A stretch of DNA of 64,000 nucleotides. Origin: Altererythrobacter aquiaggeris. Its GTDB lineage: Bacteria > Pseudomonadota > Alphaproteobacteria > Sphingomonadales > Sphingomonadaceae. Of this stretch, positions 26,890 through 34,183 are shown in pieces. The notes beneath the pieces were generated by a model. That model was not told where the DNA came from. It saw only the letters and a program-made list of their open reading frames with translations, and did no database searches. The position numbers were made by a program, and so were the translations under genes. The stretch is from contig NZ_JBANRL010000001.1 of the NCBI RefSeq assembly GCF_037154015.1, positions 434,001 to 498,000 of the forward strand, in the 5' to 3' direction. Every line of letters begins with the position of its first letter. The first letter of the stretch is position 1.

Positions 26890-27474
26890 CTAAGACTGCG
26901 CAGAATGCGATCGAATTTGGTTAAGAGTTTCGGATATAGTGTCTCGAAAAACCTTTGCCTCTTGGAGCGTAACCTCAGCATCCGAATTGTTCGCGACCCG
27001 ATTGCGCAATTCACGAAGTGAATGGATGGCGTTCTTAGCAGCCCTAGACATTAATCCAGCATGCTGCAATTTTGTAACATTCACCCAAAACATCAAGGGA
27101 TCCCATTCTACGTTATTTGATTCCGCGACATCTCGAAGTCCTTCTTCGAGTTGCAGCCATGAAAGCATGACTGTTCCTGTCGCAGATGTCTTTGAGAGCT
27201 CTTCTGTGATTTGGTCCAAGCGCTTTGCAGCATCGCTCTTCTCTGTTGGAGGCAACTCTGGTGCATTACCAATGGGAACCCGCGCAGCTTCCAGCTCCAC
27301 TTGGATGGCTTCTAGTTCGTCACTGATGCCTAGTTCAGCGCCAAACATCTTCGCAGTCTTCACCCGCCCCATTAGGCGGCTGATCGGCTCTCTCTGGCTC
27401 AAGCCAAGAATAACTACAGCGGATGGCCAAGCTAAGGATGCTATAAGTGAAGCGGTAAATTCGAGTGTGTTCAT
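26890..27474 (-). CDS. Hypothetical membrane-anchored protein, 194 aa
   Basis: An N-terminal hydrophobic helix (about residues 5-25, TASLIASLAWPSAVVILGLS) is followed by a soluble helical region. A Pro-rich hinge (GNAPELPPTEK) separates the anchor from a helical C-terminus with LSWLQLEEGLRDVAE and RNRVANNSDAEVTLQEAKVF. The topology suggests a cytoplasmic domain tethered to the inner membrane. It is lower in GC than host genes. No family is assigned; a defence or superinfection role is conceivable from context only. Confidence 0.65.
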   Translation of the reverse strand: MNTLEFTASLIASLAWPSAVVILGLSQREPISRLMGRVKTAKMFGAELGISDELEAIQVELEAARVPIGNAPELPPTEKSDAAKRLDQITEELSKTSATGTVMLSWLQLEEGLRDVAESNNVEWDPLMFWVNVTKLQHAGLMSRAAKNAIHSLRELRNRVANNSDAEVTLQEAKVFRDTISETLNQIRSHSAQS

Positions 27475-27549
27475 AAATTCACTGAAAACGATAAAGGGCC
27501 GCTAGTAAAGAGCGCCTCTCGAATTGCAGCTGTAACAATCAACCTGAGA

Positions 27550-28197
27550 TTAATTGGGCAGATCGCCCTTCCTCGGTTTGTTCAGCCGCAAGCCTTCTAT
27601 GCCTGCTGTCCCGGTGGATCGTATCTCGCTCCTCTGGGCATCACGTCGGGCATCAGCCATCTGCCCCTGAACTTCGTCGCTCGCTTCCCGATACTGGGCC
27701 TGTTGCTTGAGTGCAGCGATGCTCCACTCATCAAGCGGCATTGTGCCAGGCACGACTAGGACGCCGACGGCTGCATCGGTTTCCAGCTTGAGTTTGGTAT
27801 CGTCGCGATCGCGCCAGCCGAACTGGGCCTTCGCCAGAAAGATGCCTGCCACTGTGTCGCCCATGCGGGCTTGGCCCATTAGGATGTCGCGCAGTTCCTG
27901 CTCTTCGACATCTTTGCGGCAATCAACAGCATCGGTCAGGATCGGGTCGTCATTGATGATGCGCCGCAAGGTGGCGACAGTTGTGCCTAGCGCCTTGGCA
28001 ATCTGATTGCGGGCATATCCGTCCAGCAATGCACGTGCCACGGCTTCGCGACTGTCATCGGTCAGTGCCAGCTTGTTGTAGGGAATTGCTTGCAGTGGTG
28101 GCCTGTTGGCCATTGCAGGTTCGTCTAACGGATCAGCCGCAGCCGCTATCCGCTCTCGCCTCGCTCGTTTTTTCGGTGATCCAGCCATTGCGAGCAT
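27550..28197 (-). CDS. Helix-turn-helix protein, possibly small-terminase-like, 215 aa
   Basis: A basic N-terminus (SPKKRARRERIAAA) is followed by a helix-turn-helix about residues 50-75 (GYARNQIAKALGTTVATLRR). Next comes a helical stretch with GDTVAGIFLAKAQFGWRDRD, a pattern like the mid-region of phage small terminase subunits (short helix, then FW/GWRD). The C-terminus is charged. A small terminase in a virion-less element would fit a packaging-hijacking satellite. The assignment is tentative; a transcription regulator is the main alternative. Confidence 0.55.
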   Translation of the reverse strand: MLAMAGSPKKRARRERIAAAADPLDEPAMANRPPLQAIPYNKLALTDDSREAVARALLDGYARNQIAKALGTTVATLRRIINDDPILTDAVDCRKDVEEQELRDILMGQARMGDTVAGIFLAKAQFGWRDRDDTKLKLETDAAVGVLVVPGTMPLDEWSIAALKQQAQYREASDEVQGQMADARRDAQRSEIRSTGTAGIEGLRLNKPRKGDLPN

Positions 28198-28230
28198 ATG
28201 CCGCGCAGGTGCGCGCGTGGGGAGCCAGCA

Positions 28231-28608
28231 CTATGCTCGAACGTCCGCCAGATGTTTCTTGAGATCATGATTGAGGGCGAATTCGACCTTGGGTAATTGG
28301 ACTGCAGTTCCATCCACCTGGATCTCATCCCAGCCATATGTACTTGTATTTGCCTTTGGTCCAGGTTCGTCCAGGGGCACACGAATTCTGTAGATATTGA
28401 GCCAGGTGCCTGTTTTCCAATCGGCATCGTATTGGCTGTCATCTGGATCATAAGGACGCCAGACGGCCACGTATGAATATTGTACCTGCACGAGCCCAGT
28501 TTGCATTCTTTGGGCGGGTATTTCACGAACACTGTAGACTACGCGCTGTTGAACCGACTGAGCTCCATCCAAACGGACATATTGGGTGTTATCGATGTCT
28601 CCACGCAT
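28231..28608 (-). CDS. Hypothetical island protein, about 125 aa
   Basis: The open frame extends to a TTG at 28683, but ATG 28608 with TCAAGG upstream is the better-supported start. The product is polar, with many Tyr, Asp and Gln (QVQYSYVAVWRPYDPDD), predicted mostly beta, and has no signal peptide. It is AT-richer than host genes. No family recognised. Confidence 0.5.
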   Translation of the reverse strand: MRGDIDNTQYVRLDGAQSVQQRVVYSVREIPAQRMQTGLVQVQYSYVAVWRPYDPDDSQYDADWKTGTWLNIYRIRVPLDEPGPKANTSTYGWDEIQVDGTAVQLPKVEFALNHDLKKHLADVRA

Positions 28609-28755
28609 TTCTAATTTACCTTGATTATTGGGAGCAGGCCAAGTTGGTTCTGTTCTCTGCACAGTGTTTGAATGGAGAAGCAACTGAAAGGTAGATGCAT
28701 CTCAAAGACTTATCAGATTAGTTCATCCAATCAACGATCAGTGGGTGTCCTTCAT

Positions 28756-29163
28756 GCACGCATACGTGTGTGCATTATGCGTGCGTGCGCGCCTTTTGGG
28801 ATCGGACAGATGGGATGGAGTGGAGCACCCCAAATGCGACCAAGGGGGCAGCTTCGAAAGCCATAGCGTCAGATTTCAACTCAAAGCGTCAAAAGCGTCA
28901 GATATTTTTCTATTAATTTCATAGCTTTGTACACTTGTGAAACTTTTGACACTTAATAATATTAAATAACAGAATGAATACCATGCCCCTGCTTGGCGCG
29001 TCCCGGTCACTCCCACTAGGCATAATGCCGATCGACCTGTTCCCGGTGTGAATTTGCCCCAAAATACTGTCAAAAGTGTCAGAAGTGTACAAAGGACTGC
29101 AATCGCTACGCTTTTTGGGCCATACAAGTGTCAAATCAAAATGGCACAAGTGTCAAAGCGTCA
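28756..29163. other. Origin-like region: iteron repeats flanking an AT-rich stretch, with a large inverted repeat
   Basis: Most of the 540-bp gap 28684-29225. A 9-bp inverted repeat (gcacgcata / tatgcgtgc, 28756-28764 and 28776-28784) lies in an alternating purine-pyrimidine run. AGYGTCA occurs at 28865, 28885 and 28894, then an AT-rich stretch (about 28900-28980) holding one inverted copy (28947-28953). More copies are at 29075, 29127, 29149 and 29157, with the variant AGTGTAC at 29084. Two iteron groups around AT-rich DNA beside a primase-helicase gene match satellite replication origins. Function is inferred. Confidence 0.65.
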
Positions 29164-29225
29164 GAAATGAGAAGGGCGGCTGGACCTTCGCCCAACCGCC
29201 CCAAAGCCCGCAGGGGGTGGTTTTG

Positions 29226-31526
29226 TCACTCTCCCCAATCAATGCTGCCACCTACGTATTTCTCAAAGGCAGTCCGTGCCTGGTCAAGAGGAGGGACTGC
29301 CCAAACCCTTGCGCCTTTCCTGTCCCTTGAATTGACATCCACACCGACGCGACCAAGAAACTGTGCAACCTTCTTCTTGGAAAACTCGGCGCGATGACGG
29401 GTGGCCTTTGCGCTGACCCCCAAGGAGTCCAGCATATCTCCCTTGCCTTCGCTGCCGACAACAAACGCATCGGGCCATGATCCCTCGGCTGTAAGGTAAT
29501 CAATCTCCCCATCCTCCAATGCGCGGTGCCACCAATATGCGATGGGATCAGACCTGAAGCCTTCCACCTTCTGGGCAACAAGTGCCTCGGTCTGAGGAAT
29601 GCCCTTGCGTGGGTGCCAGTCGCCAAGGTCCATTTCTAACAGATCATAGAGCATCGCTGCTCTGCCGCCGTTATCCATCTGCTCTCGCAACTGGTCAAAA
29701 AACCCGTTCGGCAACGCCTTGAATGCTTCCTCATCAGTTTCGAAAACTGCGAAGCGGCGTTCATCTGGCGTTGCAGGAATTACCCAGTCTTCATTCGATG
29801 CAATGACGATGTGAAGGTGGTTCGGCCCTTCGATGATAGGCTTGTTCTTTCCTTCAAAGCTAAGAACCGGCTCGGTGATGAGGTTCTTGAGGACACCCTC
29901 AACCTTCTTATCGCCTGCCCACAGACCTTCGTCGACAAACAGCAAAATGGTGTCGGCCAGATGCTCATTGAACCGCCCTGTGAAGTGCTCGGGCTGCGCG
30001 ACCTGACGACCATGCTGACCAGCAAGTTCCTTGAGTGACCGGCAGAAGGTGCCCTTGCCAGTGCCTTTCCGCCCCTTGAAGACCAAAGCAACCTCGGCTG
30101 GCGTGTCAGGATGCTGGACCATGAATGCGCACCACCGCATCACATAATCATAGCTCTCCTGGTCACCACGGCAGAGGACATTGTGCAAAAGCTGCTTGAG
30201 ATGGGACCAGTTGCCCTTCTTTGGGTTAACCGCCCATCCACGCCAAAGGTTGTAGACGTTAGGGCTATCGTTCCTGCCGCTCGGATCGAAAGTGACATAA
30301 TCGTACTGGCGACGGCTGGAATGATCGAGCCACCAGTTGCCGAGTTTCTCTTTCTTGCCATTCGGCAACTCGAGGGACCTGATATTCATGTGCTTGCGGA
30401 TCGCCTCGTCAGGGCTCCATTCGACCAGATGTCTCTGCATCCGGTCATCATACCGCTCACTCCCGACCAGATACTTGCCACTAGTCAAAACTGTGAACCG
30501 GTCCGCGTTGATGCGATCGAGAAGCGTGTTCTTAGGCTGCTCGCCGATGAAGTCAGGCAAATCAGCCAGATCATCAGGGAAGTCATCAAGCGGATCAGAC
30601 CGTATCGCCTGTTCAATCAGGTCACCCTGACCGGCAGCGTGTAGCGCCTTGAAAAGAGTCTTAGCAGTTACCCGTTTGCCGCCATCATCGCCGTGAAGGC
30701 TATCCCATCGCCGACCGATCACATATTCGTGGTCGGCGTAATCGGCGTCTGAAGTGGACCAGGCAATGAATTCTTCCCTCGCCTCACCGGCAGAAGCGTG
30801 GTGGCAAGCCATCATCATTTCGAGCCATTTGCTCTGGTCACGGTAATTTGAAGCATCAAGGCCGGTCAGCATCAATTCTACATCTTCAGGATCGAAGTCG
30901 CCTGCACCGACCGAGGCAGCGACATCAGGGCGGCGGATCAAATCGATCAGAACGTCTGGCGCTGGCGAAGTTTCTGCGATCGGTTCGGCAAGCAGATCCC
31001 AGCAATATGGCTTGCCTGTTGCAGGGTGGCTGCTGCCAGGCGCAACCATCTGGCGGCCGTGCGCCTTGAACTCTATGCCGGGGTAGCTTTCAACTGTGTC
31101 CTGCACGAGTGTTCCGGCTGGCATCGTCATATAGTAGTGACTGCCATCCGATCCGGTTTCAACCTTTGGCCAGTTGTCGAGTTTGATGCCAAGGTCTGCC
31201 TGCAACCGTGCAACCGGATCATCGCCATCATCAAAGGCGCGAGGGTCCACGTCGATCACCAGATCAGTTTGACGCAGGCGAACGCCTACGTCCGTGCCGC
31301 CATCAAGCAATGCCTTGGCTTCAACAACATCGAGCGGATCGACTGTCCGCCAACCATGACCAGGGGCTTTGCCAATCGGCCTGCCACGCGCATCAAGCGC
31401 GTTCGGCACATTCAGGCGGACGAATTCATACCCGGTGCCGCGGAACGGCTCCAGTTCGTCAGAGTTAAATTCAAACGCTGGCTGCTTGGGAGGAGCCGAG
31501 GGGCTATCGGTATTCTTATCAGGCAC
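29226..31526 (-). CDS. Primase-polymerase / superfamily 3-like helicase replication protein
   Basis: 766 aa. The N-terminal bifunctional primase-polymerase domain (about residues 30-200) has VIDVDPR (D92, D94), GSHYYM (H130) and GIEFKAHGRQMVAPGSSHP. A PriCT-like region (about 210-300) has EEFIAWSTSDADY and GRRWDSL. The C-terminal helicase domain (about 440-640) is DUF5906/D5-like: Walker A GRKGTGKGT (485-493), Walker B ILLFVDE (527-533), sensor SNED (577-580) and finger PDERR. Such fusions replicate plasmids, prophages and satellites. The iteron region follows its 3' end. Confidence 0.92.
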   Translation of the reverse strand: MPDKNTDSPSAPPKQPAFEFNSDELEPFRGTGYEFVRLNVPNALDARGRPIGKAPGHGWRTVDPLDVVEAKALLDGGTDVGVRLRQTDLVIDVDPRAFDDGDDPVARLQADLGIKLDNWPKVETGSDGSHYYMTMPAGTLVQDTVESYPGIEFKAHGRQMVAPGSSHPATGKPYCWDLLAEPIAETSPAPDVLIDLIRRPDVAASVGAGDFDPEDVELMLTGLDASNYRDQSKWLEMMMACHHASAGEAREEFIAWSTSDADYADHEYVIGRRWDSLHGDDGGKRVTAKTLFKALHAAGQGDLIEQAIRSDPLDDFPDDLADLPDFIGEQPKNTLLDRINADRFTVLTSGKYLVGSERYDDRMQRHLVEWSPDEAIRKHMNIRSLELPNGKKEKLGNWWLDHSSRRQYDYVTFDPSGRNDSPNVYNLWRGWAVNPKKGNWSHLKQLLHNVLCRGDQESYDYVMRWCAFMVQHPDTPAEVALVFKGRKGTGKGTFCRSLKELAGQHGRQVAQPEHFTGRFNEHLADTILLFVDEGLWAGDKKVEGVLKNLITEPVLSFEGKNKPIIEGPNHLHIVIASNEDWVIPATPDERRFAVFETDEEAFKALPNGFFDQLREQMDNGGRAAMLYDLLEMDLGDWHPRKGIPQTEALVAQKVEGFRSDPIAYWWHRALEDGEIDYLTAEGSWPDAFVVGSEGKGDMLDSLGVSAKATRHRAEFSKKKVAQFLGRVGVDVNSRDRKGARVWAVPPLDQARTAFEKYVGGSIDWGE

Positions 31527-31595
31527 GGTAATTTCCTTTGGCGGGGGTCACGGTTCTTGTCCCGAGTTGAGTTTATCCCATTCCGGCTCAAATTC

Positions 31596-31632
31596 AGGGC
31601 GTCCTCATCAGGCAGTGAGGGCGCCCTTTTTT
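31596..31632 (+). terminator. Rho-independent terminator oriented rightward inside the leftward replication operon
   Basis: 12-bp stem with one wobble (agggcgtcctca / tgagggcgccct) and an 8-base loop followed by six T on the plus strand. It lies between the AlpA-like gene and the primase gene, both of which read leftward, so it would end an unidentified rightward (antisense) transcript. Confidence 0.7.
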
Positions 31633-31647
31633 ATGGTCACCCGTTTC

Positions 31648-31890
31648 TTAACGTTTCGTCTTTTCGCTGCTTCGGACGAAAATATTTAAGTCGTCGACGT
31701 GGTATCGAACGAGCCTGTCCTGGACGATGTGGTACTTCGGACCCTTGCCAGTAGCTCGCCAGTTGCGCAGCGTTCCTCCAGTTGATCCAAGGTATGCGGC
31801 TGCATCATCGCTGTTCAGCCAAGGGCTGCGGGCAGAGCTAAGCTCATCTCGCACTACGCTGCGTATATTCTCGATCGTCAATTCCATCAT
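31648..31890 (-). CDS. AlpA/excisionase-type helix-turn-helix regulator, 80 aa
   Basis: MerR-like helix-turn-helix of the HTH_17/AlpA type: WLNSDDAAAYLGSTGGTLRNW then YHIVQDRLVRYHVDDLNIFV. These small proteins act as excisionases or activators of integrase and replication genes in prophages and chromosomal islands. ATG 31890 is preceded by TTTTAGGAGCCGAT. It lies upstream of the primase gene on the same strand, as alpA does in Gram-negative satellites. Confidence 0.85.
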   Translation of the reverse strand: MMELTIENIRSVVRDELSSARSPWLNSDDAAAYLGSTGGTLRNWRATGKGPKYHIVQDRLVRYHVDDLNIFVRSSEKTKR

Positions 31891-31909
31891 ATCGGCTCCT
31901 AAAATGGAG

Positions 31910-32015
31910 AGAGGCCGGAACCCGCAAGTTCCGACCTCTCATTGGGACTTGCCCAATCCAGATATCTGACGGTCGCCCGCCGCTATGCCATCATTCAGGA
32001 GCAGGCAGCGCTAAT
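31910..32015. repeat. Left copy of a 106-bp imperfect direct repeat
   Basis: Aligns without gaps to 32569-32674. It carries a hairpin (31910-31939, one mismatch) and the segment cattcaggagcaggcag, which in the right copy is the end of the integrase gene. It lies just upstream of the AlpA-like gene. It looks like a leftover of the integrase 3' end. Confidence 0.88.
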
Positions 32016-32138
32016 TGAGACATGGCCAGCCCATGTATCTGACAGCATTCGGCTGCCCGCCAATCATTGCTAGAAGTTTCTGCTTGACCCATCTTAAATC
32101 TCTAATTATAGCAAATCTCAGTAACAAGGAGATTAAGG

Positions 32139-32552
32139 ATGTCTAAGCGTATGATTGAAATTTCGACTGATGTTTATGCTGCAATATGGAGCGCTCGGCT
32201 GCCCAGCGAGAACAATGAGAATGAAGTGCTTCAGCGTATCTTGAAAGTGGAAAAGCCTAAGTCATCAAGCAATGGGTCAGTTAAAGTTTCGTCGGGGCTC
32301 GGCTTCTATGACAGCAGAAACGACGTGTCGTTTGAGGAGGGGTTCCGGATTTTCCGCGACTACAAAGGAAAACGGTTTGATGCCGTAGCTACAGGAGGCC
32401 AGTGGGTCCGTGCAGACAACGGTAAGCCCTACGCTTCACTTAACCAGTTGAACGCGTCAATTGCAGCAGGAGCGGAGAACGTTTGGAACGGAAATTGGAA
32501 GTATCAGACATCTGGTGGAAGGGTCTGGTCCATCGATAATCTGCGCAATTGA
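32139..32552 (+). CDS. SeqA-N-like / RAMA-like small protein, 137 aa
   Basis: Two parts are visible. Residues ~5-37 (MIEISTDVYAAIWSARLPSE, LQRILK) resemble the N-terminal oligomerisation segment of SeqA and CopG-like proteins. Residues ~70-130 (YKGKRFDAVATGG, GKPYASLNQLNASIA, NGNWKY) resemble RAMA-type domains proposed to read modified DNA. The gene is rightward, against its neighbours, is preceded by aacaaggagattaagg, and sits exactly between the two 106-bp repeats, suggesting later acquisition. Both domain calls rest on pattern resemblance only. Confidence 0.7.
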   Translation: MSKRMIEISTDVYAAIWSARLPSENNENEVLQRILKVEKPKSSSNGSVKVSSGLGFYDSRNDVSFEEGFRIFRDYKGKRFDAVATGGQWVRADNGKPYASLNQLNASIAAGAENVWNGNWKYQTSGGRVWSIDNLRN

Positions 32553-32555
32553 AAT

Positions 32556-32598
32556 GCCAAAAAAGCAAAGAGGTCGGAACCCGCAAGTTCCGACCTCT
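32556..32598 (-). terminator. Rho-independent terminator of the integrase gene
   Basis: 12-bp perfect stem (agaggtcggaac / gttccgacctct, 32569-32598) with a 6-base loop. Read on the minus strand it is followed by TTTGCTTTTTTGG. It also faces the end of the rightward 32139-32552 gene. It is part of the right 106-bp repeat. Confidence 0.85.
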
Positions 32599-32674
32599 CA
32601 TTGGGACTTGCCCAGTCTGGGTATCTGACAGCCCCTGGCCGTTATCCCATCATTCAGGAGCAGGCAGCACTAAT
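32569..32674. repeat. Right copy of the 106-bp imperfect direct repeat
   Basis: Contains the integrase terminator hairpin and the last codons of the integrase gene, whose stop is at 32650-32652. Same length as 31910-32015, with scattered substitutions concentrated in the middle. Confidence 0.88.
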
Positions 32675-33846
32675 GTGAATCCCATAGGGTCGATTACAGT
32701 CCCATCAGGAGCCTCGGTGAACTTCGCACCGGCAGACGCAAAGATCATGTCTTCGAGTGCCTGAACATAGCTTCTTAGCTGTTCTACAAGGTGTGAGGCA
32801 TGGACGTAGCCACCTGAAGCGCCAGGCAGTTTCTGGCCAAGTAGCAAGGCACTTTCGGCATAGGGAACACCTGCTGCAATAAAGAGTGTTCTGGCGTGGT
32901 GGCGATATTCATGCGGGCTGGGCAGTCCATCATCCCTTGGCTCTGCGATATGGCCACTGCGGCTGTTTGGCGATGGCCACAGCCAGTCACTGCCCAAGGG
33001 TGCATCAGCCCTCATCCTTTGCTCCAGTATCATGGCCAGACCGTTGCCAATTGGTAGCTGAAGCGGTTCGTCACTGGTTTTCATGTGGGTGAGGGTGAGA
33101 ATACGGCGATCAAGGTCCACATCCTCACGTTTCACCAGCAGGATTGACGAGCGGCGAGCACCAGTCAGCAACATTGCAACATGCAGATCACGGCGCTGCG
33201 GCTTCAGTTTCATCACCCGCTCCCACCAATCTGGAATATCGAGTGGGGCGACCTTGCGCCGCTTATTGGAAGGGACATGCAGAGCAGCAACCGGATTGCC
33301 GGTCAGGGTTTCATCAATCCGCATGGCCGTGTTTATCACAGCCCTCAATGTCCGCATGACCGAACCGGCGGTGGTGTTGCCATTCTTGCGCTTCATCTCG
33401 GCATACAGGTCACGCACCATCTGGCGGGAGATATCGGCCACGGCCTTCTTCTTCCAATGCTTCAGGTAGTGATTGAGGTGGTAGCGATAGCCTTCCTCAC
33501 TGCGCGGGCGAAGCGGCTTTTCTTCGATGTGCGCTTCCATCGCCCGTTCAAGCGTGATCCCTGTTTCATCAGGTCCATCGGTCGGATCGATACCGGACTG
33601 GATTTGCGACATCAGAGCCTTTGCCCTGTTGCGGGCGTCACGCAGACCGATACGGTCCACCCTGTCGATCTTCATCCGAACTGTGCGCACATGCCGACCA
33701 TTACGCCTGACATCGCCCTGGCAGGCATAGGACTTTGTGGTCTTGTGGCAAATCACCATCAGGCCTTTGACCTGACTGTCTCTGTGTATTCCTGACCCTA
33801 GGGGCAATTCCCTGATGCGGGCTTCTGTTAAATTCAAACCGGCCAT
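32650..33846 (-). CDS. int: Tyrosine-family integrase
   Basis: Site-specific recombinase of 398 aa. The N-terminal arm-binding domain (about residues 1-100, GIHRDSQVKGLMVICHK, RMKIDRVDRIGLRDARN) is of the DUF4102-like kind. The core-binding SAM-like domain spans ~105-190. The catalytic domain has TGARRSSILLVKREDVDLD (first Arg), HMKTSDEPLQLPI (Lys), PHEYRHHARTLF (His and Arg) and GQKLPGASGGYVH (nucleophile Tyr). It is transcribed leftward from about 150 bp inside attR, the usual place for a tRNA-targeting integrase, and ends at its own terminator. Confidence 0.93.
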   Translation of the reverse strand: MAGLNLTEARIRELPLGSGIHRDSQVKGLMVICHKTTKSYACQGDVRRNGRHVRTVRMKIDRVDRIGLRDARNRAKALMSQIQSGIDPTDGPDETGITLERAMEAHIEEKPLRPRSEEGYRYHLNHYLKHWKKKAVADISRQMVRDLYAEMKRKNGNTTAGSVMRTLRAVINTAMRIDETLTGNPVAALHVPSNKRRKVAPLDIPDWWERVMKLKPQRRDLHVAMLLTGARRSSILLVKREDVDLDRRILTLTHMKTSDEPLQLPIGNGLAMILEQRMRADAPLGSDWLWPSPNSRSGHIAEPRDDGLPSPHEYRHHARTLFIAAGVPYAESALLLGQKLPGASGGYVHASHLVEQLRSYVQALEDMIFASAGAKFTEAPDGTVIDPMGFTLVLPAPE

Positions 33847-33998
33847 ACGACATTCTCCATAAACACCGCGCCGAGTACCGAACGGCCCCTATCCTTGGCT
33901 GCCGTCGGCTGACGCTGAATGACTGAATGTCGTAGTTTTACAGCCTCGCGAGCCCTAAACGGCCCCTGATTAGCACCTAATTACAATAGGTTGCGGGG

Positions 33999-34050
33999 CT
34001 TTTAATCAGTAGGTCGCTGGTTCGAACCCAGCAGGGCTCACCACCTTTTT
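33999..34050. repeat. attR, right copy of the 52-bp attachment repeat
   Basis: Matches 19744-19795 base for base. It is only the 3' half of tRNA-Lys: upstream sequence (ggttgcgggg) does not form the rest of the tRNA, so this is a displaced tRNA end and not a second gene. It marks the right boundary of the island. Confidence 0.95.
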
Positions 34051-34087
34051 TCCTTATATACGCCGCGCCGACGGGCAGGCGCGCGGA

Positions 34088-34103
34088 TAAGGACATGTCC
34101 CTA
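34088..34103. promoter_or_regulatory. Palindromic box TAAGGAC-AT-GTCCCTA
   Basis: Near-perfect 7-2-7 dyad 80 bp before the start of the 34184 gene. Similar boxes lie at 36764-36779, 39904-39919, 35432-35447 and 46311-46326, all around fixLJ. A FixJ-type site is the favoured guess. Confidence 0.55.
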
Positions 34104-34183
34104 CAGAACGGCCGCCGGCTGGCTGTTATTCAACGCTTCTTGTTGTTTGATACTGGCACTCGACAGCCAGCGAGGAGGCCGAC

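Larger units (their letters stand above)
19744..34050. mobile_element. Integrated island of about 14.3 kb in tRNA-Lys, satellite-like (PICI-like)
   Basis: Bounded by a perfect 52-bp direct repeat (19744-19795 and 33999-34050) starting in the tRNA anticodon loop, with a tyrosine integrase facing inward from the right repeat. Contents from right to left: integrase, SeqA-like/RAMA-like gene, AlpA-like regulator, primase-helicase, origin-like repeats, a possible small-terminase-like protein, unknown genes, and a restriction-modification pair. No capsid, portal, tail, lysis or conjugation genes were recognised. Nearly all genes read leftward. The restriction-modification genes are clearly more AT-rich than the host genes. 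The resemblance to phage-inducible chromosomal islands is inferred from gene order and needs homology searches. Confidence 0.9.

Noticed and set aside
28747-29180. CRISPR array
   Set aside because: The repeats are 7 bases, unevenly spaced and in both orientations, with no cas genes; an origin fits better.
33999-34050. A second tRNA gene
   Set aside because: Only the 3' half of tRNA-Lys is present; the 5' half is absent, so it is the attR repeat.
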